DNA from: CAYSPU01 sp964432995
GTDB taxonomy: Bacteria; Verrucomicrobiota; Verrucomicrobiia; Limisphaerales; JAHDYP01
Length of the DNA stretch: 16,373 nt
Reading direction: 5' to 3'
Assembly: GCA_964432995.1 (NCBI GenBank)
Contig: CAYSPU010000128.1
Coordinates: forward strand, 1-16,373
Shown here: one piece after another, positions 1-6,028 of the stretch
Layout of the letters: each line of letters starts with the position of its first letter
How positions within the stretch are numbered: the stretch's first letter is position 1
Notes under the pieces: model-generated
Databases searched by the model: none
What the model was told of the DNA's origin: nothing
The model's input: only the letters and a program-made list of their open reading frames with translations
Translations under genes and position numbers: made by a program

Positions 1-186
1 CGACGCCGACTCGCCGGCTTGCCGACCTCCGACGCGCCGGTTCATGGGGAGGGGGATGCGCCCAGGTTCATGGACTGCACGCGCATCCACACGGAATGCA
101 CTGCCTCCTGCTGGATCAACCATTGGTGAGCTCACGGCCGCTTCGTGGGCTGCCTTTCCTGCAACAGAGCCTCCACGGACACACCC
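1..186. other. Upstream region with short symmetric motifs
   Basis: No credible gene is seen here. The stretch contains two direct copies of GGTTCATGG (39-47 and 65-73), an 8-bp inverted repeat GGATGCGC/GCGCATCC (54-61 and 81-88, 19-nt spacer), and a perfect 10-bp palindrome GTGAGCTCAC (126-135). The palindrome lies about 50 nt before the chosen start of the GH78-like gene and could be an operator, but nothing in the window identifies a cognate regulator. No convincing promoter or Shine-Dalgarno sequence is visible. Confidence 0.35.
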
Positions 187-1929
187 ATGAAATCACCCCT
201 GGTTCGAACACTCCCCGCCCTCCTCATCGTCGCCCTGTCTGCCCTGGCCGCGACCCCGGGGCTGGATTCCGCCGAGCGCTCGCCGCTCTCCACGTTCTTC
301 ATCGCCCCGAAGCGAGTGGTCTGGCAGACCCCGGCGGGTGTGCGGGATGCCGGTTCGCTGCTGGAACCACACGCCGGACAGGCGGTCCTCAAGGAGCCAC
401 AGCCGCCCTGCGTCCTGACGGCCTCCGCCAATGCGCCGGCCGGTCTGCTGCTTGATTTCGGCTGCGAACTCCACGGCTACGTCGAACTGATCACCCCCAT
501 GACGTCGGATCAGGCCAAGCTGCGCCATCTCCGCGTCCGCTTCGGCGAGTCGGCCTCCGAAGCCATGGCCGAGCCTGGCGGCAAGCAAAACGCCCAGAAC
601 GACCACGCCATCCGGGACCAGGCGGTCACGCTGCCCTGGCTCGGAAAGAAAATGGTCGGTCCCAGCGGCTTCCGCTTCGTCCGCCTCGATAACTTGGACC
701 CGCAACTGCCGGTCGAGTTGAGCCAGGTACGCGCCGTCCTCCAGATCCGCGACCTTCCCTACGTGGGTTCCTTTCGCTGCAACGACGAACGCCTCAATCG
801 CATTTGGCAGGTCGGCGCCTACACCGTCCACCTGAACATGCAGGAATACCTCTGGGACGGAATCAAGCGCGACCGCCTCGTCTGGATCGGCGACATGCAC
901 CCGGAGGTCAGCACCATCCACGCGGTGTTCGGCTTCAACGACGTCGTGCCGCGGTCGCTGGACCTCACCCGTGAAGTCACGCCTGTTACCGAGTGGATGA
1001 ACGGGATCTCGAGCTACTCGATGTGGTGGGTCCTCATCCATGAGGACCTCTGGATGCATCAAGGCAACCGCGACTATCTCGAAGCCCAGAAGACCTACCT
1101 CACCGCTCTACTCCAACGCCTCGCGAACCTGGTCGGCCCGGACGGCAAAGAGCGCATCGACGGCATGCGGTTCCTGGACTGGCCCAGCTCGCCCAATGTC
1201 CAAGGCGTTACCGCCGGATTGCAGGCCCTGCTCGTTATGACCCTCGAGAGCGGCGCGCGCCTGATGACCACTCTGGGCGATGCGCAGACCGCCAAGCTCT
1301 GCTCCGACGCCGCCACCCGCGGGCGCCAGGTCGTTCCCGACGCCAATCAGTCCAAGTCCGGCGCGGCGTTGCTCGCCTTGGCCGGGATGGTGGACCCGAA
1401 GCAAACGGCGGACGTTGTCCTCAAGGCGGGCGGGTCCAAAGGCATCTCCACCTTTTACGGATTCTACGTCCTGCAGGCCCTCGCGAAGTCCGGAGACGTG
1501 GACACTGCCCTCGAGTTCATCCGCACCTATTGGGGGGCCATGCTCGATTTGGGCGCCACCACGTTCTGGGAGGATTTCAACCTCGAGTGGACGAACAACG
1601 CCGCGCGCATCGACGAGTTGGTGCCGCCGGGGAAGAAGGACATCCACGGTGACTTCGGCGCCTATTGTTATGTCGGCTTCCGTCACAGCCTTTGCCACGG
1701 CTGGGCCAGCGGCCCGACGGCGTGGCTCAGCCAGCACGTGCTCGGGGTTCAGCCCGTTGAACCCGGCTGCAAGCGCGTCCGCGTCACCCCTCAGTTGGGC
1801 AACCTGAAATGGGCGGAGGGTACCTATCCAACACCGCACGGCCAAATCCGCGTCCGTCACGAACGCCAAACGGACGGTTCCATCACGTCGGACATCCAGG
1901 CGCCGCCAGGGGTGGCGGTGGAGAGGTAG
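187..1929 (+). CDS. Secreted GH78-like (alpha-L-rhamnosidase-type) glycoside hydrolase
   Basis: The 580-residue product begins with an export signal (MKSPLVRTLPALLIVALSAL, then an alanine-rich cleavage region), which is why the ATG at 187 is preferred to an in-frame ATG at 145. Residues 224-236 read DGIKRDRLVWIGD, the counterpart of the GH78 signature DCPQRDERLGWTGD that carries catalytic carboxylates. Residues 459-468 (TFWEDFNLEW) match the GH78 'TT-WE-W' segment holding another conserved glutamate. Near the C-terminus, 'HGWASGPTAWLSQHVLGVQP' followed by 'VRVTPQLGNLKWAEGTYPT' is the usual ending of the catalytic barrel and the start of the C-terminal beta-sandwich. GH78 enzymes release terminal rhamnose from plant or microbial glycans. 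The shortened signature (Asp where many members have Glu, one residue fewer) means the sugar specificity may differ. No sugar transporter or sugar regulator is nearby. Confidence 0.85.
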   Translation: MKSPLVRTLPALLIVALSALAATPGLDSAERSPLSTFFIAPKRVVWQTPAGVRDAGSLLEPHAGQAVLKEPQPPCVLTASANAPAGLLLDFGCELHGYVELITPMTSDQAKLRHLRVRFGESASEAMAEPGGKQNAQNDHAIRDQAVTLPWLGKKMVGPSGFRFVRLDNLDPQLPVELSQVRAVLQIRDLPYVGSFRCNDERLNRIWQVGAYTVHLNMQEYLWDGIKRDRLVWIGDMHPEVSTIHAVFGFNDVVPRSLDLTREVTPVTEWMNGISSYSMWWVLIHEDLWMHQGNRDYLEAQKTYLTALLQRLANLVGPDGKERIDGMRFLDWPSSPNVQGVTAGLQALLVMTLESGARLMTTLGDAQTAKLCSDAATRGRQVVPDANQSKSGAALLALAGMVDPKQTADVVLKAGGSKGISTFYGFYVLQALAKSGDVDTALEFIRTYWGAMLDLGATTFWEDFNLEWTNNAARIDELVPPGKKDIHGDFGAYCYVGFRHSLCHGWASGPTAWLSQHVLGVQPVEPGCKRVRVTPQLGNLKWAEGTYPTPHGQIRVRHERQTDGSITSDIQAPPGVAVER

Positions 1930-1950
1930 GCCCAAGCACTGCCGGCCTCC

Positions 1951-2084
1951 CATGAACCGTCAGGTAGGGCGTCCTCTCCGAGGGCGCCGGAAGAAGATGC
2001 TGGCGAACCGCACGTCTCCGGCGCGCCCGGAGGCCCGCTCGCGAGCTCTGCTCGGAGTCGCGCCCTACCTTCCACGCGTTCATG
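1951..2084. repeat. MITE-like GC-rich inverted-repeat element
   Basis: The left end CATGAACCGTCAGGTAGGGC (1951-1970) is matched, inverted, by 2061-2084, which reads CGCCCTACC...GCGTTCATG. The two arms agree over CATGAAC, then CGT, then AGGTAGGGCG, with small gaps. Inside, CTCCGAGGGCGCCGG near the left is answered by an inverted near-copy (GCGCGCCCGGAG) near 2020-2032, so the whole 134 bp can fold. There is no reading frame with protein-like character. It lies between the GH78-like gene and the MBL gene. It may be a non-autonomous mobile element or a transcription terminator; a single copy in this window cannot decide. Confidence 0.5.
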
Positions 2085-2138
2085 GCCCCAACACACGTCC
2101 AGACTTTGGAGGTCCGGCCTACCCATGCATGAACGCCG

Positions 2139-2164
2139 TAGCCGCCGACGTCAGTCGGCGCACT
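2139..2164 (+). repeat. Dispersed 26-bp repeat, copy 1
   Basis: This sequence, starting TAGCCGCCGACGTC and ending GTCGGCGCACT, recurs on the opposite strand at 5975-6000 with a single mismatch (A here, C there). It contains a stem GCCGAC...GTCGGC. In both places ATGAACGCCG lies a short distance upstream (2129-2138 here). It sits immediately before the probable promoter of the MBL gene. Confidence 0.7.
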
Positions 2165-2193
2165 TGGATGTCTGCGTTCCTTCATGCTACATT
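2164..2193 (+). promoter_or_regulatory. Probable sigma70-type promoter of the MBL-fold gene
   Basis: A -35-like TTGGAT (2164-2169) is followed after 18 nt by TACATT (2188-2193). The latter is preceded by TG plus one base (2185-2187), giving an extended -10 element. The predicted transcript would start near 2200, leaving a short leader of about 24 nt before the ATG at 2224. The call rests on sequence resemblance only. Confidence 0.4.
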
Positions 2194-2223
2194 GCGGCCA
2201 AACACGACCACCGTCCGCAGGCC

Positions 2224-3345
2224 ATGATCATCATCCGTGCGACCTGCTCCGCCGTCTTGTCGGCCATGGCCATCCTCCGGCCCGTGGCGGCGGCCGATTC
2301 CGCGGACTACATCACCCTCGAGCGACTCTCGCCTCGGGTGGCACTCGCTTACTGGGTAGGAACCGACCGCCGCTGCAACCTCACCGCGATCCAATCCACA
2401 AAGGGATTGGTGATCGTCGACACCGAGATGTCGCCGCGGATCATGGCCCCGATCAAGGAGCGGCTCGAGCAGCACTTTGGCCGCAGCGACTGGATCTACG
2501 CCGTCAATACCCATGCCCATGACAGTCACGCCGGTGGCAACTGCCTCTTCCCCGGCGCCACCATCGTCGGTCACACCAACCTCGCCCAAGACCAACAGTG
2601 GCTCATCCACCGGCAGCGCGACCCCGATGCGAAGCGCCGCGCCCTCGACGGGATGGACCAAACCGTCCGCCGTTTCCGGGCGCTCCTCCCCCAGGTCGCC
2701 GGCCGGCCGGCGGAACAGCGCTTGGTGCGGGGCGAAATCCGGTTCTGGGAACTTCACCGGCAGGATCTGCAGGAAGGTTACAGGATCGTGCCCCCGACCT
2801 TGGTTTTCTCCGACCGGCATACCATCGACCTGGGCGACCTCCATCTCGAGTTGGTCTTCTTCGGCCGCGGCCACAGTCTCTCGGATATCCTGGTGTACGT
2901 CCCTGAGGAACGGCTCCTGGTTACCGGCGCCATCGCTTACCAGCGGGGCCAACTCCCCGAGATCGGAGAGCAGACCAAGCTCAACGACGTGCAGCGGTTC
3001 CTCGCGGTCCTGGACGAGTTTCTGGCACCCGAGCGGCAGATCGAGCACGTCGTGCCGTCCCACAGCGAGCTGCTGGTGAAGAGCGACCTGCTGCCGGTGC
3101 GGAACTACTACCGGAAGATGCTCGACGGCGTTCAGCAGGCCCTCCGGCAGGGCTGGACGCTCGAGCAAACCACGCAGCGGCTCTCCGTCCGCAACCGCTT
3201 CCCCGAGTTTCGCGATCCGCCCCCGGGCCACTGGGGCCACGGCATGCAGCAGCGGAATCTCCGCAACCTCTGGCGCATCCTCGGCGAAGCCCCTTTACCT
3301 CCCCTACCGCCACCGACTGCGCCAGGGTCAGGCGTTAAGGATTAA
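2224..3345 (+). CDS. Exported MBL-fold (metallo-beta-lactamase superfamily) protein with altered metal site
   Basis: The 373-residue product starts with a hydrophobic export signal (MIIIRATCSAVLSAMAILRP, then VAAADS); an upstream in-frame ATG at 2125 would run through repeat DNA and is rejected. The MBL signature is HAHDSHAGG (His97, His99, His102). Further metal-ligand histidines lie in GRGHS (His217) and VPSHSE (His280). The usual HxHxDH aspartate is Ser101, and the aspartate of the common 'GD' turn is Ala236 in VTGAIAY, so two typical ligands are missing. MBL-fold proteins hydrolyse varied esters, thioesters and lactams; the substrate here is unknown. The last six codons (GSGVKD) and the stop lie inside the left end repeat of the adjacent transposon-like unit. 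The gene therefore overlaps the convergent transposase gene by 11 bp. Confidence 0.82.
   Translation: MIIIRATCSAVLSAMAILRPVAAADSADYITLERLSPRVALAYWVGTDRRCNLTAIQSTKGLVIVDTEMSPRIMAPIKERLEQHFGRSDWIYAVNTHAHDSHAGGNCLFPGATIVGHTNLAQDQQWLIHRQRDPDAKRRALDGMDQTVRRFRALLPQVAGRPAEQRLVRGEIRFWELHRQDLQEGYRIVPPTLVFSDRHTIDLGDLHLELVFFGRGHSLSDILVYVPEERLLVTGAIAYQRGQLPEIGEQTKLNDVQRFLAVLDEFLAPERQIEHVVPSHSELLVKSDLLPVRNYYRKMLDGVQQALRQGWTLEQTTQRLSVRNRFPEFRDPPPGHWGHGMQQRNLRNLWRILGEAPLPPLPPPTAPGSGVKD
3324..3345 (+). repeat. REP-type repeat, left end of the RAYT unit
   Basis: The 22-bp repeat starts AGGGTCAGGCGTTAAGG and ends TAA. Its inner part, TTAA-GGA-TTAA, is a near palindrome that could form a small hairpin, as in known REP sequences. 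It encodes the last six codons and stop of the MBL gene on one strand and the last codons of the transposase on the other. It is identical over all 22 bases to the inverted right arm of the element at 15849-15870. Confidence 0.8.
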
Positions 3346-4345
3346 GAGAGAGGTGCTCGTCCAGCGACTCCACGCGTCGAGCCAGCTTGTCATCCTTCTC
3401 TACTGCCGCTGCCAGCGAGCGCAACTGCTGGCAGACCGCAGCCCCCGTTCCCATCCCGAGTACTCGTCCAATCTCGCGCTGGTTCAGAGCGGCATACACC
3501 CAGAGCATCTTCGCGGCAGCAGCCCGCGCCCAGCACCCCCGGCGCCGCTGGCGCAGTTCGTCGACAGCAAGGTCGAACGCCCCGGCTGTCTCCTTCAGGA
3601 TTTCATCAACGGACTTCCGGTGTCGAGTGCGCCGAAATGCGGCGTCTTCTGCACTGCGTGCCCGGGAGTCAAAGGCCCGATAGAGGCCAGTGACGTGCTC
3701 GCGGAACTCCGAGCTTCCAATCCCTCCACCGGGCCAGTGTACCAGGGCCCGAAACTCGTCGTCAGTCACGGCGAGACCTGTCTCCACATACTGCTCGTAG
3801 AGCCGATGGCGATCGATTCCCGAGCCACCCACCAACTGGAGCAAGGGCCCAGTCTCGAGGAATCCGATGGGGGCGACAATCCCGAGATACTCCCGATAGC
3901 TGCTCCAGCGATATGCACGTAAGGCCTGACGTCGCTCCTGTAGCGGAGCGTCCCGGAGGGCCTCCACAAACACGGGATTCAAGTGGACATAGCGGGTCAG
4001 CCTCAAGAGGTAGGTGTCCCCGGCAACCAACTGGGCTCCGTAGCGCCCCTGCATCAGATGGCCACAGCGTCGATGGCGCAGGTTGAAATACACGGTGTAC
4101 GCCGTTTCCAGCTTCTGCATAAAGCGACTCAGGTTGGCAAGCGGCGTCTCAAGCACCAGGTGCACATGGTTCGGCATCAGGCAATACAGGAAGACGCGCA
4201 GCCCGCAGTCATCCGTCGCCTGACGCAGATCGTCCAGGAAGCGCCGGCGATCGCGATCGTCCCGGAAGATGGCTCTTCGTTCGACACCACGGCACGTGAC
4301 ATGGTACATCGCGCCGGCGTACTCAATCCGCAACCTCCTTGGCAT
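3335..4345 (-). CDS. REP-associated tyrosine transposase (RAYT, Y1/HUH family) with DnaA-like C-terminal domain
   Basis: The 336-residue protein begins MPRRLRIEYAGAMYHVTCRG, the usual RAYT opening, so the ATG at 4345 is chosen over one at 4408. The HUH metal-binding motif is His60-Val-His62 in MPNHVHLVLE. The segment 'YFNLRHRRCGHLMQGRYGA' is typical. The likely nucleophile is Tyr119 in RYVHLNP, which aligns with the catalytic tyrosine of the E. coli RAYT. Residues about 237-336 contain a helix-turn-helix resembling the DnaA DNA-binding domain (EIGRVLGMGTGAAVCQQL), seen in longer members of the family. The enzyme would cleave and join single-stranded DNA at the flanking repeats. The stop codon lies inside the left repeat. 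The gene appears intact, so the element may still be active. Confidence 0.92.
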   Translation of the reverse strand: MPRRLRIEYAGAMYHVTCRGVERRAIFRDDRDRRRFLDDLRQATDDCGLRVFLYCLMPNHVHLVLETPLANLSRFMQKLETAYTVYFNLRHRRCGHLMQGRYGAQLVAGDTYLLRLTRYVHLNPVFVEALRDAPLQERRQALRAYRWSSYREYLGIVAPIGFLETGPLLQLVGGSGIDRHRLYEQYVETGLAVTDDEFRALVHWPGGGIGSSEFREHVTGLYRAFDSRARSAEDAAFRRTRHRKSVDEILKETAGAFDLAVDELRQRRRGCWARAAAAKMLWVYAALNQREIGRVLGMGTGAAVCQQLRSLAAAVEKDDKLARRVESLDEHLSLNP

Positions 4346-4447
4346 ACCCCGCGAGAATACGGCTTGCGCCGCTACAAGCCAGAAAATCCTCATCTGTCCA
4401 GAAGCCACGCCTGCACTTGGGCCTCCGCGGTTTCCCCTGCGGCGACA

Positions 4448-4470
4448 GTTAATTCCTTAACGCCTGACCC
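4448..4470 (-). repeat. REP-type repeat, right end of the RAYT unit
   Basis: This is the inverted partner of the repeat at 3324. Read on the minus strand it starts AGGGTCAGGCGTTAAGG and then has GAATTAA where the left copy has GATTAA, a one-base insertion. It lies about 100 nt upstream of the transposase start. The 4471-4616 stretch beyond it, up to the next gene, shows no credible coding region. Confidence 0.78.
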
Positions 4471-4616
4471 TGAAAAGGAATCCGCGACTTGTGGGACGGA
4501 GGCGGCTACACGCAGCCGAGGGGGCGCGTCCTGCTGCGGGTCGAGAGGACCCGCGGTCCGAAAGGCCTGGTTGTGGTTCGGGAAGACGTCGGATGCGCCC
4601 GGCACCAATCGTCCGG

Positions 4617-5828
4617 TCATCCGGACCGGCGGTGAGCCCTCCGCCAGAGCAGGAACAAGCCGCCCGCGAGAACGACGGTCGCCAAGCCAAGGAGGAACAG
4701 GAGAGCGCGCCTCACGATGAGCGTGCTGTCCACCGCCGCCAGCGGCGGAACGGCTGCCTCCTCCCGACGCGGTGTTGGGTCCGAGGCCGATGGCGGACTG
4801 GCCGTGACGGGGAGGTCGCCCGCGGTGGGGACGGGATCAGTGGCCAGGACGACCTCCTGGTAACCGGACGCCAGTGTTCGGGTCGATCCGGAGCGTCCGG
4901 CGATGCGGCTGACCTCCATGCGCACCAGGGGGTTCTCGGGGTCGAATCCCAGAGCTCTCACCAGTTCCGCATGGAGATCCGCATGCCAGCGCACGGGCAA
5001 TCGCGTGCCGAGGGTCCAGGCCACATCGAGTCCGCACTCGCAGTCGACGCCCACGATCGACAGCAGGCCGGCCAGATTGCGCTCCGAAATCTCGTCGCCT
5101 TTCATCAACGGCCCGATCCAGCGGGCGCGTCCGTAAATGACCGCCGCGCGGGGTTGAGGGGTCGGAGCAGTGTCCAGGCCGAGACTCCAGAGGAGGACGC
5201 GCTCCCGGGACAGCGCGGTCGCTTCGAGCACGACCATGCCCGGTGGCGCGGCAATCGTCTTGGGCAGGGAGGGCATCTGGCTGCGGATGGTGTCGATGGC
5301 CTGGGCGACGGCCTGACGGGCGCGCTGATTGGCGGCAGCCGTTTCGCCCTCGATCAACAGGACGGCGGCGAAGCTGCGGCTGACCGTTGCCAGGAGTTCC
5401 CCGCGTGTGGGGGAGGAGGCAACTTCGGCGAGCGTCGACGCCAGGCTGTTCTGGAATGTAGGGCCGGGCGGTTCGAGAGGCAGCGGCAGCGTCTGGCCGT
5501 CAGGCGACACCAGGACGACGCTCGGAGAAGAATGGCCGGGTCCTCCAACCAGGCGCAGGGACGCCGGGTGGGTTGTCGCCTCGCCTTTGGTCACGATTTC
5601 GAATTGGACGTTGCAGTCCTGCAAGGCCGTGCGAGGCAGTCGTTGGAGGAGCGACACGGCGCCGGGAGGCGTGTTGGAGTCGACGAGGGCATAGAGGCGA
5701 TACGGTTCGGTTTCGAGATCGACGAAGCCGACGTCGCGGACGTTGTATTGGCAGGCGGAGGCGGCGCCGTGCGGGAGCAAGAGCAAGAGCAAGAGCAAGA
5801 GTGCGTGCCGGGTTGGGATCAATACCAC
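4617..5828 (-). CDS. Exported, C-terminally membrane-anchored protein of unknown function with a CxC motif
   Basis: I do not recognise a characterised family. From a GTG start at 5828 the product is 403 residues. It has an N-terminal signal (HALLLLLLLLLPHGAASAC), with possible cleavage before Cys26 that could be a lipidation site. The mature start is CQYNVRDVGFVDLETEPYRL. A C-terminal transmembrane helix (ALLFLLGLATVVLAGGLFLL) followed by RRAHRRSG gives a type I topology, so the bulk faces outwards. Residues 263-265 are CEC in GVDCECGLDVAW. An ATG at 6032 overlaps the upstream stop (ATGA), but it would add 68 low-complexity residues translated from repeat DNA, so it is less likely; TTG at 5822 is another option. 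It follows the 1032-aa propeller gene on the same strand and is probably in its operon. The arrangement suggests it acts with that protein and the divergent ABC transporter. Confidence 0.65.
   Translation of the reverse strand: MVLIPTRHALLLLLLLLLPHGAASACQYNVRDVGFVDLETEPYRLYALVDSNTPPGAVSLLQRLPRTALQDCNVQFEIVTKGEATTHPASLRLVGGPGHSSPSVVLVSPDGQTLPLPLEPPGPTFQNSLASTLAEVASSPTRGELLATVSRSFAAVLLIEGETAAANQRARQAVAQAIDTIRSQMPSLPKTIAAPPGMVVLEATALSRERVLLWSLGLDTAPTPQPRAAVIYGRARWIGPLMKGDEISERNLAGLLSIVGVDCECGLDVAWTLGTRLPVRWHADLHAELVRALGFDPENPLVRMEVSRIAGRSGSTRTLASGYQEVVLATDPVPTAGDLPVTASPPSASDPTPRREEAAVPPLAAVDSTLIVRRALLFLLGLATVVLAGGLFLLWRRAHRRSG
5775..5801. repeat. Hexanucleotide microsatellite (GAGCAA)x4.5 in a signal peptide
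   Basis: Four and a half perfect tandem copies of GAGCAA lie within the signal-peptide coding region of the minus-strand gene. There they read as alternating CTC and TTG codons and encode nine consecutive leucines. Gain or loss of one unit would change the hydrophobic core by exactly two leucines without shifting the frame. Confidence 0.85.
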
Positions 5829-6028
5829 GGAGCGAGCGCTCGGCAGCAACGCTCCGGGCCGTCCGTCGTCCCGGCTGGCAGCAGGTCCAAGTGCCCGACC
5901 CGCTCGCGAACCTCGAATGACGGCGGCCGGCGCGCGGCCGGGGACAAGTGCGTGCTCGCTCTCGCTGGAAGTGGAGTGCGCCGACGGACGTCGGCGGCTA
6001 GGGCGCGGCGGTTCATGAAACGCGGCGT
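5829..6028. other. 200-bp spacer within the probable operon
   Basis: The stretch lies between the stop of the 1032-aa gene and the GTG start of the anchored protein. It contains the second copy of the 26-bp dispersed repeat (5975-6000), a GTTCATGAA motif, and very GC-rich symmetric sequence near 5928-5942. No clear promoter or Shine-Dalgarno sequence was found before the GTG. The repeat argues that this DNA is not coding and supports the shorter downstream protein. Confidence 0.45.
5975..6000 (-). repeat. Dispersed 26-bp repeat, copy 2
   Basis: On the minus strand this reads TAGCCGCCGACGTC...GTCGGCGCACT and differs from 2139-2164 at one position. As in copy 1, ATGAACGCCG occurs upstream (6032 to 6023 on the minus strand), here separated from the core by a 22-nt insert holding a second ATGAACC. 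Both copies lie in intergenic DNA just upstream of genes for exported proteins. Confidence 0.7.

Larger units (their letters stand above)
3324..4470 (-). mobile_element. RAYT transposon-like unit bounded by inverted REP-type repeats
   Basis: A single transposase gene is bounded on the left by AGGGTCAGGCGTTAAGG... (3324-3345) and on the right by the inverted copy (4448-4470). The outer 17 bases are identical at both ends; the right copy has one extra A further in. Repeats of this kind flanking a REP-associated tyrosine transposase gene are the expected arrangement for RAYT systems, which act on single-stranded DNA and need not leave target duplications; none is obvious here. A non-autonomous pair of the same repeats lies at 15787-15870. 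Confidence 0.75.

Noticed and set aside
4390..4620. Minus-strand 76-codon frame whose ATG overlaps the stop of the anchored-protein gene (ATGA)
   Set aside because: The coupling geometry is attractive, but the translation has no protein-like pattern and runs through the RAYT end repeat (GSGVKELT). It could be a remnant of a gene cut by the insertion, but I cannot support that.
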